A program made the position numbers and the translations under genes. The notes below the pieces were generated by a model. It had not been told where the DNA came from, ran no database searches, and saw only the letters and a program-made list of their open reading frames with translations. From Clostridium sp. 'deep sea' (GTDB taxonomy: Bacteria; Bacillota; UBA994; PWPR01), in assembly GCF_014931565.1 (NCBI RefSeq), contig NZ_CP063353.1, forward strand, positions 1,240,001 to 1,304,000: a stretch of 64,000 nucleotides of DNA, read 5' to 3'. This document shows, piece by piece, positions 9,177 through 18,437 of the stretch. Every line of letters begins with the position of its first letter. Position 1 is the first letter of the stretch.

Positions 9177-9533
9177 TTAGTTCTGTAATTTATGTTCATA
9201 AAAAGTTATTTTTTTATCTAAAAACTTAATAGCCTGCTGTAATTCATTAAAATCTGCTATTAGTTTTGCACGGCATTTTTTTGTAACAGCTAAGCGTAAC
9301 TTAAAGTCTTCATTTTGAGAGTAATATAAATCAGCGTATTGGCTAATTTCTGCTAATGAAAGTCTGGCATTTTTCATAGCTACTAAAAACTTAATCCACT
9401 TATAGTCGTCTTCAGTATAATCCCTTAAACCCTGTTTATTTCTATGAACGTTTCTAATTAAATTTTGCTTTTCATAGTATCTTAATGCAGAAATAGTTAG
9501 CCCAGCTCTTTTTGCTATGTCTCCAATTTTCAT
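9177..9533 (-). CDS. MerR family transcriptional regulator
   Basis: This 118-residue protein starts with a winged helix-turn-helix typical of MerR (MKIGDIAKRAGLTISALRYYE) and ends in a long dimerisation helix. It has no long effector-binding domain and no metal-binding Cys cluster, so a small-molecule or redox signal is more likely than a metal. GGGAGG precedes the ATG. A MerR-type promoter and operator lie directly upstream, implying autoregulation together with the downstream hydrolase. Confidence 0.9.
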   Translation of the reverse strand: MKIGDIAKRAGLTISALRYYEKQNLIRNVHRNKQGLRDYTEDDYKWIKFLVAMKNARLSLAEISQYADLYYSQNEDFKLRLAVTKKCRAKLIADFNELQQAIKFLDKKITFYEHKLQN

Positions 9534-9553
9534 TATTAATACCTCCCAAATAA

Positions 9554-9584
9554 ATGATAATACCTAAACCATGGTTGAGGTCAA
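9554..9584 (-). promoter_or_regulatory. MerR-type promoter with 19-bp spacer and central operator
   Basis: On the minus strand TTGACC (9579-9584) and TATCAT (9554-9559) are separated by 19 bases. A 20-base imperfect palindrome centred on AACCATGGTT (9562-9581) fills the spacer. An overlong spacer with a palindrome between the hexamers is the hallmark of promoters that MerR proteins untwist to activate. It sits just ahead of the merR-like gene. Confidence 0.75.
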
Positions 9585-9668
9585 ATAATTATTATTTTTT
9601 TACTATAATGTGATATCTAAATAGCTCTTTACAAACACAACCCTAAAAGTAATCATTTAAAAAAATTT

Positions 9669-9733
9669 GCGAACGCTGGGGACGGGTGATTTTGTTCGGA
9701 AAACGAACAAATGTACCCGTCCCCAGCGTTCGT
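9669..9733. repeat. 65-bp palindromic repeat, copy 3
   Basis: Same arms and inner hairpin as the copies at 6615 and 7239, with a few point changes (GCGAAC at the left end, AACAAATG in the centre). It ends 2 bases beyond the stop codon of the leucine-rich lipoprotein gene, so its transcript hairpin could also mark that mRNA's 3' end. Confidence 0.88.
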
Positions 9734-9735
9734 AA

Positions 9736-12081
9736 TTACTGTATTTTTAACAGTTTAGTTTTATATTTTATATATTCATTATCCCAGCCTGTTGTATTGT
9801 GTGAATAGCATATTGTAAAATCTGCATCACAGTTTTCAAAAATGTTATATGTTATTCCGTTTGGTGCGTCTCCTAAAAATATTGCCTGCTTTAAGTTAAC
9901 ACAGTCAGCAAATGCTTGTTGTAAAATATCAGTTAAGCTAGCTGGTATTTTTATGGTCTCTAACAAAACACATGATTTAAATGCATCATAACCTATTTTC
10001 TTAACTGCTTTTAACTCAACATTTACTAAGCCAAAACAGTTTTCAAAAGAGCCTGTATTAATTACTTTTATTGATTCTGGTAGCTTTAATTCTTTTAAAC
10101 TAATACAATTCATAAAAGCATGCTCACCAATTTCTTGTAGTTCTTGAGGAAATACCATACTCTTTAATGCTCTACAGTTCTCAAAAGTATCTTTGTTTAT
10201 TACTTTAATATTATCTGCTAAAATAATATTTTCAATAAATAAACTATTCTTAAAACCATATTCTAAAATTGTTTTGGTTTGTTGAGGAATATTATAGCTT
10301 TTATCTTCTTTACCCTCGGGATACTTTATTAAATCAGCTTTATTCTTAGTAAATAAAACACCATAATCTGATTCATAGTTTTCATTATTGTTATCAACAG
10401 TTATCTTAAATAAACTTTTGCTGTTTTCAAATACATTATCGTATATTTTGCTAACATTTGCAGCTATAAATATCTCTTTTAAATTCTTACAATCATTAAA
10501 TGAGTAAGAATTTAAGTGTTTTACATGGTCACCTACATTATAAATTTCATCTGCTTTATTTGGTGGATATTTCATCAATACTGTTGCATCTTTATTTAGC
10601 AATACCCCATCACTTGAGCTATAGTGTTTATTATTTTTGTCTACATCTATGCTTTCGAGCATTAAACAACCTTTAAATACATAATCTTCTATACGTTCAA
10701 CATTTTTAGGAATAAATATATTTATAAGATTTTTACAACCTGTAAAAGCAGATTGTTTAATATGTGTTACTTCATTAGGTATTGTAATATTTGTTAAAGA
10801 AGAACATTTATAAAATACATACTCACCAATAGTTGTTAAGCTTTTAGGTAACTGTACTGATGTAAGGTTTATACAATCTTCGAACAAATAATTATAAAGT
10901 TCTGTTAAGTTACTAGGTAAAACTATGCTAGTAAGTGAGCTACAACCATTAAAGACTGCTCCTCCTACATAGTTAATACTATTAGGTAAGTAAATGCTTT
11001 TTAACTTTTCACAATTTATAAAACTTCCACGCTCAATCTTCTGTAAACCATCTGGAATTTCTATGTTCTCAAGATAGCTACAGTAACTAAAAGCATCTTC
11101 ACCTATTTCAGTAACTGCATTTGGTATTATTATTTTTTTTAATGATTTGCAATTACTAAATAACTGTCTTGTAATTTTAGTTAAACCCTTAGGTAATGTA
11201 ATACTTGTTAAAGACTCACAATACTCAAAAGCTTGGTCTTTAATTGTAGTTACTGTACTAGGTATATTTATATTAACTAGAGAAATACAATTATAAAAAC
11301 TTGAATTTTCAATTATTTGCAAACCCTCTGGTAAAGAAATACTGGTGATTGATGTTGCATCACTAAATGCTGCTCTACCTATTTCTGTAACAGTATCTGG
11401 AACAACTACCTCTTGTAATTGAGTACATTGTGAAAAAGCATCTTCCTCTATTTTATTAACGCTTTTTGGTATAACATACTTTTTTAATTTTTTAGCAGGT
11501 GGATATTTTATTAGTGTGGTTATATCATCATTAAAAAGAATGCCATCTATTGAAGTATAATAAGTATTTTGAGAGTCAACTGCTATTGACTGAAGATTTT
11601 TACAATCTATAAATGCATCAAGATTAATATTGCTCACATTTTTAGGTATATCAATTGTTTTTAGTGATGTACAACAAGCAAATGCATAGTTCTCTATACT
11701 TACTAAACTATTAGGCAGAATTACAGTTGCTAGTGATGAATCTCCTAAAAAAGTTTCTCTACCAATAGTTGTTATACCTTCCTTAAAGCTGACACTTTTA
11801 ATAAAAGTTCTATCAAAAAAAGATCGCTCTCCTGTTTTTAAAACAGCTACCCCATCTATAACACTAGGTACTAAAATTTCTGTTTTTTCTGCATTATAGT
11901 ATAAAATTGTATTACTAGGTTTATCAAAAGCATATTCATCATTCTCATAAAACATATTACTATCAATAATATCATTAATATCTGCTAGCTTTTTTAGGTT
12001 GTTATCACTATTGTTACAGCCAGCCACTAAAAACATAACAATTAAAATTATTAGTGTTTTAAATTTATTAGCTTTTATCAT
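9736..12081 (-). CDS. BspA-type leucine-rich repeat surface lipoprotein
   Basis: This 781-residue protein begins with a lipoprotein signal peptide: basic start, hydrophobic core and lipobox LVAGC with Cys22. The rest is about 25 or more tandem BspA-type leucine-rich repeats of roughly 23 residues (pattern: IGxxAFxxCxSLxxIxIPxxVxxI), interrupted about three times by a longer insert of the form YYTSIDGILFNDDITTLIKYPP. BspA proteins are cell-surface, often adhesive. AAAGGGAG precedes the ATG. It stands alone and the palindromic repeat copy 3 abuts its stop codon. Confidence 0.9.
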   Translation of the reverse strand: MIKANKFKTLIILIVMFLVAGCNNSDNNLKKLADINDIIDSNMFYENDEYAFDKPSNTILYYNAEKTEILVPSVIDGVAVLKTGERSFFDRTFIKSVSFKEGITTIGRETFLGDSSLATVILPNSLVSIENYAFACCTSLKTIDIPKNVSNINLDAFIDCKNLQSIAVDSQNTYYTSIDGILFNDDITTLIKYPPAKKLKKYVIPKSVNKIEEDAFSQCTQLQEVVVPDTVTEIGRAAFSDATSITSISLPEGLQIIENSSFYNCISLVNINIPSTVTTIKDQAFEYCESLTSITLPKGLTKITRQLFSNCKSLKKIIIPNAVTEIGEDAFSYCSYLENIEIPDGLQKIERGSFINCEKLKSIYLPNSINYVGGAVFNGCSSLTSIVLPSNLTELYNYLFEDCINLTSVQLPKSLTTIGEYVFYKCSSLTNITIPNEVTHIKQSAFTGCKNLINIFIPKNVERIEDYVFKGCLMLESIDVDKNNKHYSSSDGVLLNKDATVLMKYPPNKADEIYNVGDHVKHLNSYSFNDCKNLKEIFIAANVSKIYDNVFENSKSLFKITVDNNNENYESDYGVLFTKNKADLIKYPEGKEDKSYNIPQQTKTILEYGFKNSLFIENIILADNIKVINKDTFENCRALKSMVFPQELQEIGEHAFMNCISLKELKLPESIKVINTGSFENCFGLVNVELKAVKKIGYDAFKSCVLLETIKIPASLTDILQQAFADCVNLKQAIFLGDAPNGITYNIFENCDADFTICYSHNTTGWDNEYIKYKTKLLKIQ

Positions 12082-12217
12082 AAAATTATCTCCCTTTTTT
12101 TAGTTATCTTGTTTAATATTTAACTAACTATTTAAACGGCTCGTTTATAATATACTTTAGCTTAATATTAGGAGCAGACAAGTACTTTTGCACTTGCCTT
12201 TCTCACAAAATTATTAC

Positions 12218-12508
12218 TTAATTTAACACACCTATTTCTTTTAATAATGCAATACAGTCTTTATAGCCCTGTAGGTAAATATCTTCATTTTGGTTTACTT
12301 CAACTAAGAGCTTTTTTTCTATATAGTTATCTGTAAAAGCTCTGTCATGATCGTTTAGGCTCTCAATAACTTCATTAAACTTATGTTCATAAACAGTTAA
12401 GTAGTTCTCTAATTCTAGAGTTTCCCGATTTTGTTTCTTTAACTCTTGATATACCTTTTGAACCATTAAAGCTGTAAAATTTTTAAAATCATATGTAAAA
12501 TTGTTCAT
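12218..12508 (-). CDS. Hypothetical small helical protein
   Basis: The ATG at 12508 (MNNFTYDFKNF) is chosen because GAGAGG lies about 9 bases upstream; the frame extends further without support. The 96-residue product is charged and largely helical, with no membrane segment or recognised motif. I do not know the family. It lies downstream of a small ribbon-helix-helix gene on the same strand, separated by hairpins. Confidence 0.55.
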   Translation of the reverse strand: MNNFTYDFKNFTALMVQKVYQELKKQNRETLELENYLTVYEHKFNEVIESLNDHDRAFTDNYIEKKLLVEVNQNEDIYLQGYKDCIALLKEIGVLN

Positions 12509-12560
12509 GGTAAAACCTCTCTTTATTGTTTTACTATCTTGAACAAGGTATAATAAATTT

Positions 12561-12633
12561 ACCACTGTTTAAGATAGTGGTGGTTATGAAGAGGCGGTTT
12601 GTTTTCTTGTTTGGAGAAGGCCGCTTCTTTTCA
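12561..12633. other. Two adjacent hairpins between small genes
   Basis: ACCACT/AGTGGT forms one stem (12561-12581). ATGAAGAGGCGG against CCGCTTCTTTTCAT forms a larger, imperfect one (12586-12633), followed on the plus strand by a T-run. The T-run points rightwards, against the direction of both flanking minus-strand genes, so the role is unclear. Confidence 0.35.
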
Positions 12634-12656
12634 TAAAATTTTTTAGTCTCCACTGT

Positions 12657-12836
12657 TTACTTCACCTTTAACTCACTCGCAATTCTTTCTATTCCCTTAC
12701 GAACAATATCAGAACGAGTGCTATTAAGCTTTTCAGCACATTCATCAAGTGTATTCATAGTATCTTGACTTACTCTTATTTGCAGCTTAATATTTTTAGG
12801 ATTTTCAACAGGTGGACGACCAACTTTTTTCGGCAT
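12657..12836 (-). CDS. Ribbon-helix-helix (CopG/Arc-type) DNA-binding protein
   Basis: This 59-residue protein begins MPKKVGRPPVENPKN, a basic N-terminus, then the beta strand IKLQIRVSQDT, helix MNTLDECAEKLN and helix TRSDIVRKGIERIASEL. That is the ribbon-helix-helix pattern of small repressors and antitoxins. A GAGGTG ribosome binding site lies 8 bases before the ATG. It is the kind of gene that pairs with a toxin, but the neighbour downstream (12218-12508) has no recognised toxin motif. It may instead repress its own small operon. Confidence 0.8.
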   Translation of the reverse strand: MPKKVGRPPVENPKNIKLQIRVSQDTMNTLDECAEKLNSTRSDIVRKGIERIASELKVK

Positions 12837-12936
12837 TTAAGCTTCACCTCTCTTATTTATGCCATTACATATATTATTATAATATTTGTCATTACAAAAA
12901 TCAATATATAAGTGTTAGATTTTCTATAATTGTAAT

Positions 12937-12964
12937 AAAAAAAATACCTAGTTTACGAGGTATT
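12937..12964 (-). terminator. Terminator downstream of fic
   Basis: On the minus strand AATACCT, an 8-base loop and AGGTATT are followed by a run of about eight T. It is the natural end of the fic transcript, 62 bases beyond the annotated fic stop. Confidence 0.85.
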
Positions 12965-13025
12965 TTGAGTTATAAATATTCTTCAAGCTTTTTAATGCCA
13001 TGTCTTAACGCTTTAAGGTCTTCTA

Positions 13026-13754
13026 TTACATTAAATTTAAATATATTCTTAAACTATTCTCTACTTCTTGTTCAACCATAACTATAAAATCAGTATAATC
13101 ACCCAATGTATGTGCTTTATCTAATGATTCATAGTAATTAACTCTTTCATCATTCTTAATAACTATAGGAGGATAACCGCTCTTCATTAATTCTAAGTTT
13201 AATAATAGCCTTGCTGTACGACCATTTCCATGGCTAAACGGATGAATCTTAACAAATTCACCATGCACTTTTGCTGCCCTCTCAATAGGGTGCATATTTC
13301 CGGCGTCTTGTGATCTGTACCACCCTATAAATTTATGCATTTCATCAATTAAAATGAACTGATTTGGCGGTATATGTTTTGCTCCGGAAATGATAACATT
13401 TTGCTTTCTATATCGCCCAGCGTTCTCATCATCTATTCCTTTTAAAACCAAACGATGAATATTTTTTATCTGCAACTCTGTTAGCTCTTCTTTATTGCTC
13501 ACAATTTCTTCTACATAAAGTATAGCATCTTGATGATTTATAACTTCAAGGTGTTCTCTTAATCTTTTTCCACCTATAGTTATTCCTTCTAATACTACTT
13601 TAGTTTCAATTAACGTTAGGGTGTTTCCTTCTATAGCATTTGAATTATAGGTCCAATCTAACATTAGCTTATCTCTTATGCTCTGAACTGTATAAGAAGG
13701 AAGTGGTCTTAAAGAGTCTAATTCTTCTTTCATTTTTGAAGCTTTATCAAACAT
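13026..13754 (-). CDS. Fic family protein (probable AMPylase), class II-like
   Basis: This 242-residue protein has the Fic catalytic motif HPFSHGNGRTAR with His171, which transfers AMP (or another nucleotide part) to target hydroxyl groups. Near the N-terminus the motif SNAIEGN (Ser38, Glu42) matches the inhibitory helix of class II Fic proteins, where the Glu blocks productive ATP binding. The enzyme is therefore probably autoinhibited. AAGGTGG precedes the ATG. After the stop, a 17-codon open stretch in another frame (EDLKALRHGIKKLEEYL, ending at 12970) continues up to the terminator, so a single-base loss may have trimmed the C-terminus. It lies beside type I restriction genes. Confidence 0.9.
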   Translation of the reverse strand: MFDKASKMKEELDSLRPLPSYTVQSIRDKLMLDWTYNSNAIEGNTLTLIETKVVLEGITIGGKRLREHLEVINHQDAILYVEEIVSNKEELTELQIKNIHRLVLKGIDDENAGRYRKQNVIISGAKHIPPNQFILIDEMHKFIGWYRSQDAGNMHPIERAAKVHGEFVKIHPFSHGNGRTARLLLNLELMKSGYPPIVIKNDERVNYYESLDKAHTLGDYTDFIVMVEQEVENSLRIYLNLM

Positions 13755-13898
13755 ACTTACACCACCTTACCCTAGATTTATATACTCCATTTGTAGTGTA
13801 TCATATTAAACCAAGAATTAACAACGCTAACATACTAAAGTATATGCTCAAACTTTTATACCATGATCACACTCATATTTATATTGAGTTAACCTAAT

Positions 13899-16800
13899 CT
13901 AAACAATCAACCTTTCATTTAGCTTATCAACAACTTTAATTATTTCTCTGGCAACATCTAATTTGCCAGTAAATAAATTAACTATGTTACCTCGTTTGTT
14001 AAATGGGTGTTCGTTAATTATTTCTTTTTCGATACTACCGTTTTTAATAATATAATTTACTATTAGCTTTACAAACTCCATTTGCTTAACATTTAGGTTT
14101 TCATCTGTTAAAAATTCTGAGAATATTTCATTGGCTGTTTGAGGTTCTAGTCCTACTATTCTACTAACCATTTTCAGCAGTGGCTCATCGCCATACTCTC
14201 TTTGGTAGTCTTCTTTAGTACCTAGCTCTTGCCAGAGCAATGTTTCAAGATGTTTTAAGTCTTTTTGCTGTAACTCTTTATTGTTACGTAGTTTATATAC
14301 AGCTAAATCTTCACTATGTTGTTTAAGGTATTGGTTAACTTTTTTTCGGTAGCTTTGCATTTCGTTAACAGTGTATATTGCTTCACCATCTTTTATCTCT
14401 ATTATTTCATCTTGAAAATTAGTGTAGTAAATATTTTTTTTCTCTTTCTCTATTGTTTTTATTAAATCACGAAATGCCTCTCTTACTTGCTCGTATTCTT
14501 TTACAGTAGCATTTTGCCAAAACTCTTCAGTTTGAACGGCTTTTATTAGCTCTGCGTGAGCCTGTATTTGCTCAACCCTACCTTTTTTAGCTAGGTTTTC
14601 TGCTGTTATAATTACCTTTTGTTTTGGCATTGAGTAGTTTAAACCTTTAAGGTCGGCATACTCAATGGTGTACATTAGATAATCGAATCTCTTTGCCATT
14701 TCATCACCTTGAATAGGTGGAACTAAGGGTGCAACATGATCCTCTAGCTCTTTTACTTGGCTATCTTGCAGAGTGTAAAGTGACTCTTTTTTATTGTATT
14801 TATGGATATACTCGATTTTTAATCGGGCATAAAATTTTGATTCATCTATAACTTTTATTGCTTGACTTAGACCTGTTATTAGCTCATTACTATAGCTAAT
14901 ATAATAATCGTTTTGATAGTTTAAGTGCTGTAGTTCTTTAACTATATTAAGCTTTACATTAAACAGCTTTTCAGTTAGGGTTTTACTAATTTTAACTTCT
15001 TTGCCGTTTTTATTGGCTCTAAAAAACTCGAAGTTACCACAGTAATCGAAGATTCTAAAGCCTTCTTTATGCAAACCTACTCCAAAAAGATCAAGGCAAA
15101 GCCGTGTACCTCTACCAACCATTTGCCAAAACTTTGTTTTAGAGCGAATTTTTTTAAAGAATACAAGGTTAACAACCTCGGGTATATCAATACCTGTATC
15201 GAGCATATCTACCGATACTGCAATTTGAGGTAGTTTTTCTTTTACCTCAAAGTCACTCATAGTGCTTTCTACGTACTTAATTCCTGTGTAAACAGGTTTA
15301 GCTAACTGACCTTTATATTTAGGGTAAAGAATATTAAACCTATCTATTATAAACTCAGCATGGCGCTTATTTTTGGCAAAAATGATTGTTTTACCAATTT
15401 TATCTCCACCCTCTACTTTAATACCATGGTTCATTAGGTTTTGAATTACTTTATCTATTGTATCTTTATTAAATAAAAACTCGTTTAAAGCCTCGCTACT
15501 TATGTCAGTTACACCCTCATCAAAGGTATTCTCGAACTCTTCTTGTTCTTCGGGTGATAAATCATCGTAGTGTATACCCTCTTCTAAAAACTTGGTTTTA
15601 ACCTCATAGGTATGATAAGGCACAAGGTATTTATCTTCAATCGCCTCACTAAGCTCATAGGCAAAGGTTGGCACATTGTTCTCAAGCTCAAATACCTCAT
15701 AGGTGTTTTTATCGATATCGCTTTTGGGGGTAGCTGTTAAACCAAGTAACATAGCATCAAAGTAGTTAAAAATAGCCTGATACTTTTTATAGATACTTCG
15801 GTGACTTTCATCTATAATAATTAAATCGAAATGCCCACTGGTAAAGAGCTTTTCATTGTGTTTATTTTTGATATTATCTATAGCATTCATCATGGTTGGG
15901 TAAGTCGAAAACACCATTCTACTCTCAGGACTATCTTTACTATCGAGTAAATTGCAAAGAGATAAGTTTGGTAATAGGTTTTTAAAATTCTTTTTGCCTG
16001 TTTTACTAAAGCGGTTCTATCAGCTAAAAATAAAATATTTTTTACCCAGCCTCTGCTAATTAAAACATCAACCAATGATATAGCAGTACGTGTTTTGCCA
16101 GAGCCAGTTGCCATTACTAACAATGCCTTTCGGCTTTTGTCCATAAATGTTTCACATACAGCATTAATAGCCATCTTTTGATAGGGTCGGTCGGTAATAT
16201 GGTCTTTTATAGTAGGGTTATGCAGTGGCTGTTTATTAGTTCTTTTATATAACAGCCATTCAAGCTCTTCTTTGGTGTAAATGCCCGATACTTTACGCTC
16301 GGGGTAATTATTATCATCCCATAAATAATACTCAAAACCATTAGTGTAAAAAATAATTGGTCTTACACCATACTGTTGCTCTAAACAATCGGCATATCTT
16401 AAAGCCTGTACCTGACCTATACGGGGGCTGACACTTGTTTTTTTAGCCTCTACTAAAGCCAGTGGTTTGCCATTATCAGCATAAAGTACATAGTCAACAA
16501 AACCTACACCAGAGCTATTAGGCATGCCTGTTACTTCTACTTCTTCAAGACAATTATCTCCTCTTACCCAGTTATTAAGCTCGAGCTCTAAATCTATGTA
16601 TAGCTTACGAGTTTTAAACTCCGAAATCTCTTTAACCTCAAATGCTCTACTCTGTTTATTCTTAACTCGTTTTTCTGCATTTAGCTTACGAAGCTCTTCA
16701 TTCTCTTTAATTACTTCTTCGAGTTTACGGTCTTTAGAGCCTAGTCGCTCGTATAAATCCTGTAGCTCTTTACGAGTTTTCTTTTCTTGCTCATTATTAG

Positions 16801-17221
16801 CTAAGAGATTTTCATTAAAATCAATATTATGTAACTCAGTAGAGTAACAGTAATCTATCCACGATACAAACTCATATAAATTATGCAAAGCCAAAACAGC
16901 CTGCTCTTTATTTATAGGAGACGCTGAATGAACAGCTTTATTGCCAAGCTGTTGAATATACCTTAACTTAGGAAATAAGTTAATATCTATAATATTTTTA
17001 AAGGTATGGTCATGGATTAAAGTAGCTAAATTATCTTGATAAGGTACAATTAAATCTTCATCGAAACTATAAACCCATTTTATAGTTAGCTCCAAAGCAC
17101 GCCTAGTAAGTATGGCTGTAGTAGCATACGACACAACCATACTCTTTTCTGCTTCAATACAGGCATTGGTGAATGAATTATATTTTTCTTCTTTTTTTAG
17201 GAAGGTGAAGTTGTTGTGCAT
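13899..17221 (-). pseudogene. hsdR: HsdR, type I restriction endonuclease subunit, frameshifted
   Basis: Two overlapping frames (15890-17221 and 13899-15917) together encode one complete HsdR of about 1,107 residues. The first part has a DUF4145-like N-terminal region, a PD-(D/E)xK nuclease (GFVDYVLYADNGKP...VEAKKT) and Walker A ATGSGKT. The second has DESHR, GLTATP and the helicase motif VGRGTR, then the C-terminal domain. The frame breaks at a five-base A tract (15991-15995); one more A restores KKNFKNLL and continuity. HsdR is the ATP-driven translocase and nuclease of the type I complex. Whether the break is real, phase-variable or a sequencing error cannot be told here. The start ATG at 17221 has AGGAG upstream. 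Confidence 0.85.
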
Positions 17222-17233
17222 ATGTTTTAACTC

Positions 17234-17401
17234 CTAATCTTTTATAGCATTATATATTTCCAGGGCTAATTCGTCATTATGGTCATAGTCTCCATTAAAA
17301 ATTGATGTCATTATTTTATGTAAAAGTTTCTTATTTATCTTTCCAGCAGCTACATGATAACTAATATTCTCTAACTTATGTATAAATTTTGTTTCTACCA
17401 C
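17234..17401 (-). CDS. Small ORF of 55 codons between the RhuM-like gene and hsdR
   Basis: A GTG-started frame overlaps the end of the RhuM-like gene by 26 bases and ends 12 bases before the hsdR ATG. The product (VETKFIHKLENISYHVAAGKI, then a charged acidic C-terminus) looks like a compact helical protein. I do not recognise it. It could be a small independent gene of the restriction operon or the displaced C-terminus of its upstream neighbour. No strong ribosome binding site is seen, so translation by coupling would be needed. Confidence 0.4.
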   Translation of the reverse strand: MVETKFIHKLENISYHVAAGKINKKLLHKIMTSIFNGDYDHNDELALEIYNAIKD

Positions 17402-18233
17402 TCGTAATTAAAGGTTTCCAATGAGGCAACTCTTCAAAATTCTTAAAAATCTTATCTACTTCCCAGTTATTAAGTTTTCTGTTGAGCTTTTCTGATTCAG
17501 TTTTGAGTAGCTCAGCTAAGCCACATTCGTATGAAGCAACTAAATCTAAAATTTCTGAATAAAACGTATCTCTCACTCTATCTTTACTCTTTAGGTTTAA
17601 AATAGCTCGGTATTCTTTAGCCTTTTCTTTAAAAATGCTCTGATAAATTTTATCGGTATAACGTGCGTACTTAAATTTATCCATATCTACATAATCTCTT
17701 AAAACATCAGTAAATTCTCTTCTATAGTTTTCTTCTTGTAAAAATGCTCCCAAGAAACTTCGGTCTCTTTGATTTATATACTTTGTAGCTCCACCAGTTT
17801 TTTGGTTAATTGTATCTATGACAATATCTAATATCATCTTACGTAAAACTCTGGAGTTATCGCTTTCTACTAAGAGCATTCCTATGTTTAAAAAACACTT
17901 AAAATTAAGTACTGCTAATACAGTAGTTTTGGTACCGACATTGATGTCGCTACCAAAAAATTTTTTCAACTCAACTAAAAACAGTTTAAGTCTCTTACCC
18001 TTTAATAATTGATATCCATTGCTATTTAATTCATCAGAATTTTTTGAGATATATCTTTCTATTGTTCTTATATCTACCTCAAAAAAATCTGCTACCATCT
18101 CTTTTGTAAAAGTAAGCTCCTGTTCAAAAATAACACCTTTTATACTGGCTGACTTTCGTATTTCAGTTAGGGCAATTTCATTATTTAAAATATTTTGCCT
18201 ATCTAGTTGAGAGTTAGTTAGGTTTTTATTCAT
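17376..18233 (-). CDS. RhuM-like/type I restriction-associated DNA-binding protein
   Basis: This 285-residue protein has an N-terminal helix-turn-helix region (FTKEMVADFFEVDIRTIERYISKNSDEL) and conserved-looking segments INVGTKTTVLAVLNFKCFLNIGMLL and INQKTGGATKYINQRDR. Proteins of this kind recur inside type I restriction-modification loci, with no settled function. Family members known to me are longer at the C-terminus, so this one may be shortened. It is inserted between the specificity and restriction genes and flanked by two copies of the hsdR 5' end, which suggests it arrived as a cassette. Confidence 0.65.
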   Translation of the reverse strand: MNKNLTNSQLDRQNILNNEIALTEIRKSASIKGVIFEQELTFTKEMVADFFEVDIRTIERYISKNSDELNSNGYQLLKGKRLKLFLVELKKFFGSDINVGTKTTVLAVLNFKCFLNIGMLLVESDNSRVLRKMILDIVIDTINQKTGGATKYINQRDRSFLGAFLQEENYRREFTDVLRDYVDMDKFKYARYTDKIYQSIFKEKAKEYRAILNLKSKDRVRDTFYSEILDLVASYECGLAELLKTESEKLNRKLNNWEVDKIFKNFEELPHWKPLITSGRNKIYT

Positions 18234-18315
18234 GTTTACACCTCTCTTCCTTTATATATTTATTTAATAAATTATTAGTTCACGGTTTAAATAAAGATAA
18301 CATCATCTCATATAA

Positions 18316-18414
18316 CTATATGATAGAACCAAACTCTTTTCTGCTTTCAATACAGGCATTGGTGAATGAAATATATTTATCTTCTTTTTTTAGGAATGTG
18401 AAGTTGTTCTTCAT
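18316..18414 (-). pseudogene. Remnant duplicate of the hsdR 5' end
   Basis: A 32-codon frame starting MKNNFTFLKKEDKY is a near copy of the first codons of hsdR (MHNNFTFLKKEEKY at 17221). Over the first 69 bases there are five substitutions; then one extra base shifts the frame, yet homology continues at the DNA level to about 18290. It still carries an AGGAG ribosome binding site. Together with the true 5' end it forms direct repeats around the RhuM-like gene. Confidence 0.85.
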
Positions 18415-18437
18415 GTTTTTTCTCCTGTTGTTTAATG

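Noticed and set aside
12812-13081. Plus-strand frame of 89 codons
   Set aside because: It has no ribosome binding site, and it overlaps the RHH start, the fic terminator and the fic end. It is a shadow of AT-rich DNA.
17234-17401. Frameshifted C-terminus of the RhuM-like gene by a one-base loss like that in hsdR
   Set aside because: The frame change needs one base removed (or two added), unlike the other breaks, and the sequence does not resemble the C-termini I know for this family; kept as a separate small frame at low confidence.
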